From the NCBI GenBank assembly GCA_009697495.1, contig SHUN01000007.1, positions 1 to 18,155 of the forward strand: 18,155 bases of DNA, given 5' to 3'. Origin of the DNA: Bryobacterales bacterium (GTDB lineage Bacteria > Acidobacteriota > Terriglobia > Bryobacterales > Bryobacteraceae). The notes under the pieces were generated by a model. That model had not been told where the DNA came from and searched no databases. It saw only the letters and a list, made by a program, of their open reading frames with translations. Every line of letters starts with the position of its first letter. The stretch's first letter is position 1. Shown one piece after another: positions 1 through 6,945 of this stretch. The position numbers and the translations under genes were made by a program.

Positions 1-48
1 GCGGCAACCGAGCAGAATCAGAGCTCGGGCGCTGATCCTGTGCATAAT

Positions 49-555
49 TCAGGTAAACAACGGATCCAATCCGTAGACCGGACAGGCGGCATAACATAAC
101 ATACAGTTAATGCACATGCTGTACTGCTTATACGCCTCTAATTGCTCGGGCGTTTGGAAGTACTCCTCGTCCAGCGGTTTTTCCACCTTCCGGATGATCC
201 ACGGTTTCGACTTTTCGAGCTTCACCAGGAAGTCCGACGTGTCGACCACCAAATCCTTGAGCACCGGGAAATTCTTCATGGGCTCCACGCGCACCGGACC
301 CGGCGCGTAGTCGGAAAGAAACGTGGCGCAGGTCAGTTTGGGAACGCCGTTCACAGTCATCCCGCAGCTCCCGCAGACTCCCATGCGGCAGGACCAGCGA
401 AACGTCAGCGAGCCGTCCAAATGGTCCTTGATGTAATTCAGCGCATCGAGCACCACCCACTCCTTGCGGAGCGGGACCTCAAAGGAGTCAAATCGCGGCT
501 TCTCGTCCTGGGCCGGATCATAACGTGTAACTTCGATTGTGATTCTGTTCGCCAT
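49..555 (-). CDS. frdB: Fumarate reductase iron-sulfur subunit, prematurely terminated (168 aa)
   Basis: Electron-transfer subunit of fumarate reductase (quinol:fumarate oxidoreductase), which passes electrons between membrane quinol and FrdA through three iron-sulfur clusters. Residues 1-100 form the plant-ferredoxin-like domain with all four [2Fe-2S] cysteines (C56, C61, C64, C76). The C-terminal ferredoxin domain starts with C148, C151, C154 and C158, the same numbering as in E. coli FrdB. The frame then ends at TGA (49-51) after 168 residues, whereas the family is about 240 aa. The second cysteine group (C204, C210, C214 in E. coli) is missing, so the [3Fe-4S] and [4Fe-4S] clusters cannot be completed. 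The frame downstream of the TGA stays open to the window edge. The start ATG lies 6 bp after the frdA stop, so the two are co-transcribed. It may be a nonsense or frameshift pseudogene, or a sequence error; family identity is secure. Confidence 0.9.
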   Translation of the reverse strand: MANRITIEVTRYDPAQDEKPRFDSFEVPLRKEWVVLDALNYIKDHLDGSLTFRWSCRMGVCGSCGMTVNGVPKLTCATFLSDYAPGPVRVEPMKNFPVLKDLVVDTSDFLVKLEKSKPWIIRKVEKPLDEEYFQTPEQLEAYKQYSMCINCMLCYAACPVYGLDPLFT

Positions 556-561
556 TCCAGT

Positions 562-2307
562 TCACTTTCCGTAGACCCGCTCGGCAGGGGGCCAGCGAGT
601 GATTGTCACGGGCGCGTATTCCACGCGCGGCCGTCCTTCCGCGTCGCGGTACGCCAGCGAGTGCGCCAGAAATTTCTCGTCGTCGCGCGCCGGATAATCC
701 GTGCGCTGGTGGGCGCCGCGCGACTCCGTGCGCCGCAACGCGGACTCCGCCATGGTCTCAGCCACCTCTAACATACAGGATAACTCCAGCGCGGAAATCA
801 GCTCGGTATTGAATAAGTGGCCCCGGTCATCCATTCGAATATCTTTGAACCGCTCCTGCAGTTCCTGCAGCTTGCCAGACGCTCCTGCCAGCGATTCATG
901 AGTTCGATAAATGCCGGCGCACTGCTCCATGATCTTCTGCATCTCCTCGCGGAGCTCGGCGATCGACTCCCGGCCTCCGGTCTTGCGCAGAAACTGCGTT
1001 TGCAGCCGCGCCTCTTCGTCCAGCGCCTGGGCCAGCAGAGCCCGTCCAGGGGCTTTCTGCCCGGACACATAATCGGCGGCCGCGCGCCCCGCCCGGGCTC
1101 CGAAGACGAGCAGTTCCGAAAGCGAATTGGAACCCAACCGGTTCGCCCCGTTGATGCTCACGCAAGCTGTCTCGCCGGCCGCGTAGAGGCCCGCCAGCGG
1201 CGTGGCCCCATTGATGTCCGTGTGAACGCCGCCCATCATGTAATGAACCACCGGACGGACCGGAATTAACTGCGTGATCGGATCGATGTTCTCGTACTTC
1301 AAACACAACTCGCGGACAAAGGGGAGCTTCGTGTTAATCGTCTTCTCGCCTAAATGGCGAAGGTCCAGATTCACCACCGCCCCGTATGGCCCCTCCACCG
1401 TCCGGCCTTTTTCCTGCTCCTTAACAAACGCCTGGGAGAGCCGGTCGCGCGGCCCCAGCTCCATGGTGCGCAATACCGGCTTGGGTTCCGGCGTGCCCAG
1501 ATTATAATCCTGTAAATACCGGTAGCCATCCTTGTTGAGTAAGTAGCCGCCTTCGGCGCGGGCCGCCTCAGTAATCAAAATTCCAGTGAACGGAAGACCC
1601 GTCGGATGATACTGAACGAACTCCATATCTTTCAATGGAGCGCCCGCGCGATAGGCCAGCGCCATCCCATCGCCGGTCTTAATCGAGGCATTTGTAGTGA
1701 AGCGGAATATCTTGCCGCAGCCGCCGGTACACAGAATAACGGCCTTGGCGGTAATCGCCTGGACCTTTCCGGTGGTCAGTTCCAACGCCACCACTCCCTG
1801 CGCGCGGCCATCGTCCACCAGCAGCCGGGTAGCATAGAATTCGTCGTAGCGAATGACAGCATCGTATTTCAGCGAGGTCTGAAACAGCGTGTGCAGCATG
1901 TGGAAACCGGTCTTGTCGGCCGCGAACCACGTGCGCGTCTTTTTCATCCCGCCGAATGGCCGGACGGCAACGCGCCCGTCCGGTTCCCTGCTCCACGGAC
2001 AACCCCAATGTTCAAGCCGCATCAACTCCTGCGGCGCCTCCTTTACGAATGCTTCCACGGCGTCCTGATCGCAGAGCCAGTCGCCGCCGGAGATCGTGTC
2101 GTAGGCGTGGTCATCCAGACTGTCGTCTTCCAGATGAACCCCGGCGGCCCCGCCCTCAGCGGCCACCGTATGACTTCGCATCGGGTACACTTTTGAGACA
2201 ACCGCCACGCTGAGTTTCGGATTCGCTTCGGAGATGGCGATCGCCGCCCGTAAGCCGGCTCCGCCGCCGCCAACCAGCACAATGTCGTGAGATGAGATAT
2301 CGAGCAT
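562..2307 (-). CDS. frdA: Fumarate reductase flavoprotein subunit
   Basis: Catalytic FAD subunit of fumarate reductase/succinate dehydrogenase, acting on the cytoplasmic face of the inner membrane to interconvert fumarate and succinate. The 581 residues match the family length and follow E. coli FrdA closely along the whole chain. A GGGGAG dinucleotide-binding loop is at 13-18. H46 in the [10 protein letters not shown] segment is the expected covalent FAD attachment site. Further conserved active-site segments are YHPTG, GPRD, the HYMMGG histidine and NRLGSNSL. The C-terminal helical domain keeps ESRGAHQR and ends in RVYGK. The similarity is to the Frd type rather than to mitochondrial-type SdhA, but direction of reaction cannot be read from sequence. 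frdB follows after 6 bp; membrane anchor genes are not in the window. A near-consensus promoter lies directly upstream and the leader is very short, with no clear ribosome binding site. Confidence 0.95.
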   Translation of the reverse strand: MLDISSHDIVLVGGGGAGLRAAIAISEANPKLSVAVVSKVYPMRSHTVAAEGGAAGVHLEDDSLDDHAYDTISGGDWLCDQDAVEAFVKEAPQELMRLEHWGCPWSREPDGRVAVRPFGGMKKTRTWFAADKTGFHMLHTLFQTSLKYDAVIRYDEFYATRLLVDDGRAQGVVALELTTGKVQAITAKAVILCTGGCGKIFRFTTNASIKTGDGMALAYRAGAPLKDMEFVQYHPTGLPFTGILITEAARAEGGYLLNKDGYRYLQDYNLGTPEPKPVLRTMELGPRDRLSQAFVKEQEKGRTVEGPYGAVVNLDLRHLGEKTINTKLPFVRELCLKYENIDPITQLIPVRPVVHYMMGGVHTDINGATPLAGLYAAGETACVSINGANRLGSNSLSELLVFGARAGRAAADYVSGQKAPGRALLAQALDEEARLQTQFLRKTGGRESIAELREEMQKIMEQCAGIYRTHESLAGASGKLQELQERFKDIRMDDRGHLFNTELISALELSCMLEVAETMAESALRRTESRGAHQRTDYPARDDEKFLAHSLAYRDAEGRPRVEYAPVTITRWPPAERVYGK

Positions 2308-2324
2308 AATGGCCGAGTTGCTGA

Positions 2325-2353
2325 ATCATACACTAGCTGGAGGGCGGTTTCAA
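2325..2353 (-). promoter_or_regulatory. Sigma-70-type promoter for frdAB
   Basis: On the minus strand TTGAAA (2353-2348) and TATGAT (2330-2325) are separated by exactly 17 bp. This places the transcription start near 2318, only about 11 nt before the frdA ATG at 2307. The leader would therefore be very short and has no recognisable Shine-Dalgarno sequence. Both hexamers match consensus in five of six or four of six positions. The rest of the 2308-2450 interval shows no gene or terminator. Confidence 0.6.
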
Positions 2354-2450
2354 GCGAATTCATGCCGCAATAGTTGGAGACGCGTAACAAGGGCGACAGC
2401 CGCGTCCGGAATCCGCTGAAGCGTACCTTCCACTTAGTAATCGACGCGCC

Positions 2451-5400
2451 TCAATAAATAAGCTTCAAAGCAAACTGCACAATGCGCGGCAGATTACTCT
2501 GCGCATTGATACTCCCGAACTGCGCGTTGCCGAATGACTGATTGGGCGTTGAAAAGCGAACGCCATTGGAAATGTTGAACACTTCCGTACGGAATTGCAG
2601 GTTGAGCCGTTCCCCGATCTTCGTATTTTTCGTGAGCGTCATATCGATCTGCTTTGTCCCGTCGCTCCGGCAACCGTTGAAAGTGCGGGGCGAGGTCCCG
2701 AAGGCGTACACCGGCGGGTTAGAAAAGACGGTGCTATCCAGCCATCGGTCCGGCGTTGGATTGGCAAGACATGCGTTCTTGCCGCTCCAGTTTGGCCGTT
2801 GTCCGCCGCCTTGCGAAAAGGTGTTGTTGACCGCCGAACTGATGCCGAGGGGCCCGCCCGAAAAGGCGCTCCAGATGCCGCCCAACTGCCAGCCGCCCAG
2901 AACCTTTGCAGCCGGTCCGGCGCCACTCTTGAAAATCGGAATTTCATAGACGGCATTGAAGATAAAACGGTTCGTCTGATCGAGGATCGAGGGGCTCTTG
3001 TCGGCGGCGATGTTCATCCAATTCTGAAAGCTAGAAGCGCCCAGCACCTCCCCGGCAAAAGGCCCGATTCCGAAGTCCATGAGCTTCGACCATGTATACG
3101 ACGCCAGAATGCTCACGCCGCTCGAGTACCGCTTCTCCGCCTTCATCTCCAGCGCGTGAAACGTCGAGGAGGCCCAACTGGCGCCCTGGCTCCCCACGCC
3201 TTCGAAGTGCGGATACGGCCGAAGCAACTGCGCCCTGGCGACCGTCCGCTGCGCCAGCGTGCCGACGGCGATCTGCCCAAAGAATGGGTTCGGAACCAAC
3301 TGTCGCAGCGCGTCGCCCTGGCTCAAGTACTCCGGAGCAAGCTGATTGAACTGCCGATTCTCCGGAAACTTCAATCCGCGGCTGCCGGCATAGCCGGTTT
3401 CCAACACGATCTTCCCCGGCAATTCGCGCTGCATATTGAAGTTCCACTGCGCGCTGTACGGCGTAACATTCCCGCGATCATAGAAGCCAATCGTTTGCCC
3501 CAGCAGCGTCGCCAGCCCGGCGGAGGAGCCAGTGGGACGGTTGAACCCGTTGGGATACGGATCGCTCCATTTCACAATCGGGTTGATGCCGTCGAGCGCG
3601 GTGACAATGGTTGTAGAGGCCAGAAAGCCGGAGGTGCCGAACGGAGCGGCGCTTCCGCCAAGCCCGCCAGTGTGGCCGTAGAACAGGCCGCCGCCGGTGC
3701 GGAACACCGTCTTCGGATCCAGGCGATAGGCAATCCCAAACCGGGGCGCAAAATTGTTGCGATCCGGATTCGCGTTGGTCCTCGGCAGCCCGCCCACTCC
3801 CACGTAAGTAAGCCCGCCGCGAAGAGTCAGCCCAGCGGCCTGTATCGGGCTGGTGGCCTGATAATCGAAGTTCGCCAACTGATTGAACCGATCCGTGCGC
3901 GGCGATTCATAGTCCCACCGGACCCCGGCGTTGACCGTCAATTTGGGAGTCACCTTCCAGGAGTCCTGCACGAAGAAGCCGTAGAACTTAGTGGTCATCG
4001 CCAGCGCCGGCACCGGATTCACGGCCCCGGCTGGAATCCCCAACAAGAAGGAAGCCAGAGCTAGGCCGACGGTCGCGCCGGCAGTGGTCGGGTTCGGCCC
4101 CTGTGTCCAGGAAGGGCTAAAGCTGAAGTTATGGGCTTGATCGCCGGTCTGCAAATTGTTGAACTGCACCGCACGGAATTCGCCGCCGAACTTCAGCGTG
4201 TGCGCGGTCAGGTTTTTCGTGAATGTCGCCTGGCCGGTCTGCAGCGTATGGCCGAAGTTGATGTAATCGGTCGCCCCGATCAATCCGCCAACTACGATAT
4301 TGGGGACCGAACCGGTATTGGAGTACCCGGTAATGGTGATGGGCGGCAGGGAAATGGGATCCACCATCCCCTGCCGCAAGTATGCGGGCAGGCCAAGCGA
4401 GGTGATGTCGAAGTTATCCGAATAGGGACGCCGGAAGTTGATCAGACGGCTGGCGGAATAACGGAATACGCCGATCATGGAAGGCGAAATCGTGTGTGTA
4501 TCTTCCATGACGGCGTTCCATCGCGTGAAGATTTGCGGTCCGGCGGTGGGGGCGATGTGTTTCAGTTCCTGTCCAAATACCGGCGCGCGAATATAGGGCG
4601 TGTCATCGTAGGAATAGCGCGCGAAGATACGGTTGGAATCACTGAAGTTGTGATCCCCGCGAAAGCTGTAGGAGTCTTTGGGAACGCGATTGCCGTCGCC
4701 GCGCGTGTAATTAATGGTGCCCAACGGAGCGTTGAGAACCGTCGGCGCGGGAATCAGCTTGGAGTAACCGCGGGCAACCGGATCGATGCGCGCACCGGGA
4801 ATGACATTGCCGGGAAATGGCGAACGGAGAAAACCGCCGACCGGATTGGGAACGGTGGTGGCGGGGTCGAAAACGTTTACCAGCCGCCCGTCGGCGAGGC
4901 GGGCGTTGCTCAGGTCGCCCGTCAAATGGCGGGGATCCGGCAGGACAGAAGTGAAAATGATGCCTTGGACGAAGCGCACGATCTCCGTGTTGACGAAGAA
5001 AAACGTCCGGTTTTTTCCGTTGTAGAGCTTCGGAATAACCACCGGCCCCCCCAGCGTGCCGCCGAACTGGTTGAAGCGGAACGGGGCGCGTTTGGTGCCG
5101 CTGCGGTTGGCGAAAAAGTCATTGGCGTTGAGTTTGTCGTTGCGCAGAAACTCATACGCGGAAAAATGCAAATCGTTGGTGCCGCTCTTGGTGATGACGT
5201 TGAAGACGCCGCCGGCGGCGCGGCCATACTCGGCGGAGAAGCTGTTGGTCTCCACTTTGAATTCCTGCACCATGTCCGGATTGGCATTGATCACGGGCTG
5301 GTTCTGACTGGCGGCGGTATTGGGAGCGCCGTCGAGCAGGAACTCGTTCGAGTTCGCGCGCTGACCATTGATGGAATAGGCGACGGTGGAGATCTGATCG

Positions 5401-5906
5401 ATGACTAAATTATTGACGCCTTGTGAATTCCGCACGCCGGGGACCAGCATCGCCAGCGCGTAGGTATTGCGTCCGAGAAGCGGGAGTTCAGTCACCTGCT
5501 TGTTTCCGATCACCTGTCCGACGGTGGCGCTTTCGCTATCGAGCAACACGGCCTGCGAACGCACTTCGATCGCCTCAGCAAGCGCGCCGATCTGCATCAC
5601 CAGATCCAGCCGCGCTATCTGCTGAACCGCCAATTCCACGCCGGATTGTTTAACGGTGTTGAAGCCCGCTTTGGAGAAGGTGACTTCGTAGCGGCCGGGC
5701 ATCAGCGCGGGAATCGTGTAATAGCCTTCAGCGGTCGTTTCCGTGGCCGTGTTGATCCCGGTGGACACCGAGCGAACAGCGATTTTGGCTTGCGGGATCA
5801 CCGCGCCGGAGGGATCGGTGATCCGGCCCGTGAGCGTGGCCACTTGCGCCGAGAGCGAAGCGGCGGTGAGGGTCAACGCGAGGAAAAACGAGTGGAAAGT
5901 TTTCAT
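2451..5906 (-). CDS. Oar-like TonB-dependent outer-membrane receptor with carboxypeptidase-regulatory-like domain
   Basis: Large outer-membrane protein of 1151 aa, probably importing or binding a bulky ligand such as an oligosaccharide or peptide; the ligand cannot be told. Residues 1-20 form a signal peptide (MKTFHSFFLALTL, cleavage after SLSA). Residues about 22-105 form a carboxypeptidase-regulatory-like/Cna-B-type beta-sandwich, starting with TLTGRITDPSGAVIPQA. Residues about 110-235 look like a TonB plug, with INGQRANSNEFLLDG, VQEFKVETNSFSAEYGR and GGVFNVITKSGTNDLH. The rest is a long beta-barrel with TonB/Oar-type phrases such as FFVQDSWKVTPKLTVNAGVRWDYE, and it ends in an aromatic residue (ALKLIY), as outer-membrane barrels do. 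No TonB box is evident. The ATG at 5906 follows AGGAG (5923-5919) at 12-nt spacing. Families of such receptors are strongly expanded in Solibacter-type genomes. The gene is probably monocistronic. Confidence 0.92.
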   Translation of the reverse strand: MKTFHSFFLALTLTAASLSAQVATLTGRITDPSGAVIPQAKIAVRSVSTGINTATETTAEGYYTIPALMPGRYEVTFSKAGFNTVKQSGVELAVQQIARLDLVMQIGALAEAIEVRSQAVLLDSESATVGQVIGNKQVTELPLLGRNTYALAMLVPGVRNSQGVNNLVIDQISTVAYSINGQRANSNEFLLDGAPNTAASQNQPVINANPDMVQEFKVETNSFSAEYGRAAGGVFNVITKSGTNDLHFSAYEFLRNDKLNANDFFANRSGTKRAPFRFNQFGGTLGGPVVIPKLYNGKNRTFFFVNTEIVRFVQGIIFTSVLPDPRHLTGDLSNARLADGRLVNVFDPATTVPNPVGGFLRSPFPGNVIPGARIDPVARGYSKLIPAPTVLNAPLGTINYTRGDGNRVPKDSYSFRGDHNFSDSNRIFARYSYDDTPYIRAPVFGQELKHIAPTAGPQIFTRWNAVMEDTHTISPSMIGVFRYSASRLINFRRPYSDNFDITSLGLPAYLRQGMVDPISLPPITITGYSNTGSVPNIVVGGLIGATDYINFGHTLQTGQATFTKNLTAHTLKFGGEFRAVQFNNLQTGDQAHNFSFSPSWTQGPNPTTAGATVGLALASFLLGIPAGAVNPVPALAMTTKFYGFFVQDSWKVTPKLTVNAGVRWDYESPRTDRFNQLANFDYQATSPIQAAGLTLRGGLTYVGVGGLPRTNANPDRNNFAPRFGIAYRLDPKTVFRTGGGLFYGHTGGLGGSAAPFGTSGFLASTTIVTALDGINPIVKWSDPYPNGFNRPTGSSAGLATLLGQTIGFYDRGNVTPYSAQWNFNMQRELPGKIVLETGYAGSRGLKFPENRQFNQLAPEYLSQGDALRQLVPNPFFGQIAVGTLAQRTVARAQLLRPYPHFEGVGSQGASWASSTFHALEMKAEKRYSSGVSILASYTWSKLMDFGIGPFAGEVLGASSFQNWMNIAADKSPSILDQTNRFIFNAVYEIPIFKSGAGPAAKVLGGWQLGGIWSAFSGGPLGISSAVNNTFSQGGGQRPNWSGKNACLANPTPDRWLDSTVFSNPPVYAFGTSPRTFNGCRSDGTKQIDMTLTKNTKIGERLNLQFRTEVFNISNGVRFSTPNQSFGNAQFGSINAQSNLPRIVQFALKLIY

Positions 5907-5918
5907 GGAACGAGACGT

Positions 5919-5942
5919 CTCCTGAGTGGTGGAATTCTATCA
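5919..5942 (-). promoter_or_regulatory. Extended -10 element and ribosome binding site of the TonB receptor gene
   Basis: The minus strand reads TGATAGAAT at 5942-5934: a TAGAAT -10 hexamer (five of six consensus positions) with the TG of an extended -10 motif. AGGAG lies at 5923-5919, 12 nt before the ATG at 5906. No convincing -35 hexamer is at the right spacing, as is usual for extended -10 promoters. The start site would be near 5927. Confidence 0.4.
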
Positions 5943-6132
5943 CTTGCCGCCGCGAAGCGTTGACGGCATTCCAACAATTTTCCCGGATCCCGCGCCTCCA
6001 TCCCGTTCGCTCAAACTCACTCGCCGCGCAGCGCGGTGGACGTGCGGTGCCTTTCCCTTCGAACAGCCGGCCCTCAACGAATGGATCACGGGCCAAGCCA
6101 GCGGCGGAGGCCGAAAGCCGAGCCGAGTGGGC

Positions 6133-6280
6133 CGTCCGCGCGCCCAGCGCCATGCGGATTTCGGAGAACTGCGCAATGCCGCACTCCACAGAGCCCGGCG
6201 GCGGCAAGGATCAACGCGACGTCTGCGAAGAAGCGCGACAGCGTGGCCGTCGTCGTTCCCGGATCGTGACCGTAGATCGA
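6133..6280 (-). pseudogene. Remnant of a MacB/FtsX-type ABC transporter permease (ADOP-like)
   Basis: Two adjoining minus-strand frames together give the conserved start of the C-terminal FtsX domain of MacB-like permeases. The first frame (6280-6182) contains TLSRFFADVALILAAAGL then CGV, matching the family pattern of ATLS-FF-A-LALLLAA-GLYGV. The second frame (about 6186-6133) continues with SEIRMALGART, matching the family's EIGIRMALGA. A single frameshift near 6184 separates them. No start, no downstream transmembrane segments and no ATP-binding partner remain. ADOP-type permeases are numerous in Acidobacteriota, which fits the inferred host. The rest of the 5943-6409 interval shows no recognisable gene. 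Confidence 0.6.
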
Positions 6281-6409
6281 CGAAAACCTTTTTTTAAACC
6301 GGGCGTCGCCCGAATGCGCTCCGCAATCTCAGCCCTGACGTTCCGCGGCCGTTTTTTAGGCGTCGTCGACTCCCTTTACGCCGTTTTCAAGCAACAGAAC
6401 CCGTTCGAT

Positions 6410-6437
6410 TGCACAGCCGGCCGACTGCGTGGATAAT
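6410..6437 (+). promoter_or_regulatory. Possible promoter of the CAP-domain gene
   Basis: TTGCAC (6410-6415) and GATAAT (6432-6437) are 16 bp apart. The -10 hexamer is good, the -35 weak. If used, transcription would begin near 6444, ruling out the TTG at 6409 and ATG at 6436 as starts and favouring the ATG at 6460. Confidence 0.3.
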
Positions 6438-6459
6438 GCAGAAGGCGGCTTGCGCAGCG

Positions 6460-6945
6460 ATGAACAAACGGTTTCACGCGCATTGGATTACACTCAAAAA
6501 AGTGAAACTGGTCGTTTGCCTGTGGATGTTGTGGGCGGCGGCTGAGGTTCCGAACATCTCAGATGACCGCGTTCTTGCCCTCGTCAACCGTTTTCGCGTT
6601 TTGTCCGGGATTCCACCGCTCAAGAAGGACCAACGCCTAACCCGGGCCGCGCAGGCAAGAGCGGGCGACATGGCCGCGCGCGGGTATTTCGCGCATACGA
6701 ACCCCGACGGGAAAACTCCCTGGGATTTCATGGCGGAGGCCGGTTATAGCTATAGGAACGCCGGCGAAAACCTTGCCGCCGGGCAACGGACGGCGGAGGA
6801 AGCGCAGCTTGCCTGGCAGCGGAGTTCGGGGCACCGTGCCAATCAATTGAACCGGAAGTTCACCGAGACTGGAATCGGAATTGCCCGAGTCCCCACGGGC
6901 AATGTGATCGTTCAGATCTTTGCGGCACCGCTTCGCGGCGAGTAG
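6460..6945 (+). CDS. CAP/SCP-domain (YkwD-like) secreted protein
   Basis: Small extracytoplasmic protein of the CAP superfamily (cysteine-rich secretory/antigen 5/PR-1), 161 aa from the chosen ATG. The bacterial YkwD-like members are exported and of mostly unknown activity. The N-terminus has a basic stretch followed by a hydrophobic run (VKLVVCLWMLWAAA), suggesting a signal peptide or anchor. The CAP domain fills the rest. The histidine of FAHTNPDG, the glutamate of GENLAAG, the glutamates of TAEEAQLAW and the histidine of SSGHRAN fit the conserved cavity tetrad. The end, GIGIARVPTGNVIVQIFA, is the usual terminal strand pair. ATG 6460 is preferred; ATG 6436 and TTG 6409 are in frame upstream but overlap or precede a possible promoter. 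The stop TAG (6943-6945) directly touches the stop of the convergent quinoprotein gene. Confidence 0.85.
   Translation: MNKRFHAHWITLKKVKLVVCLWMLWAAAEVPNISDDRVLALVNRFRVLSGIPPLKKDQRLTRAAQARAGDMAARGYFAHTNPDGKTPWDFMAEAGYSYRNAGENLAAGQRTAEEAQLAWQRSSGHRANQLNRKFTETGIGIARVPTGNVIVQIFAAPLRGE

Noticed and set aside
49..51. The frdB TGA as a selenocysteine codon
   Set aside because: The position is not a catalytic or cluster-ligand site in the family, and no selenocysteine insertion hairpin was evident.
2595..5408. Long plus-strand frames (489 and 425 aa) opposite the TonB receptor gene
   Set aside because: They are antisense shadows of a high-GC coding sequence; no family features, and the receptor frame is continuous and well supported.
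6289..6313. T-run followed by a CGGGC/GCCCG hairpin, looking like a terminator
   Set aside because: The T-run precedes the hairpin on the plus strand and becomes an A-run after it on the minus strand, so it is the wrong order for either direction.
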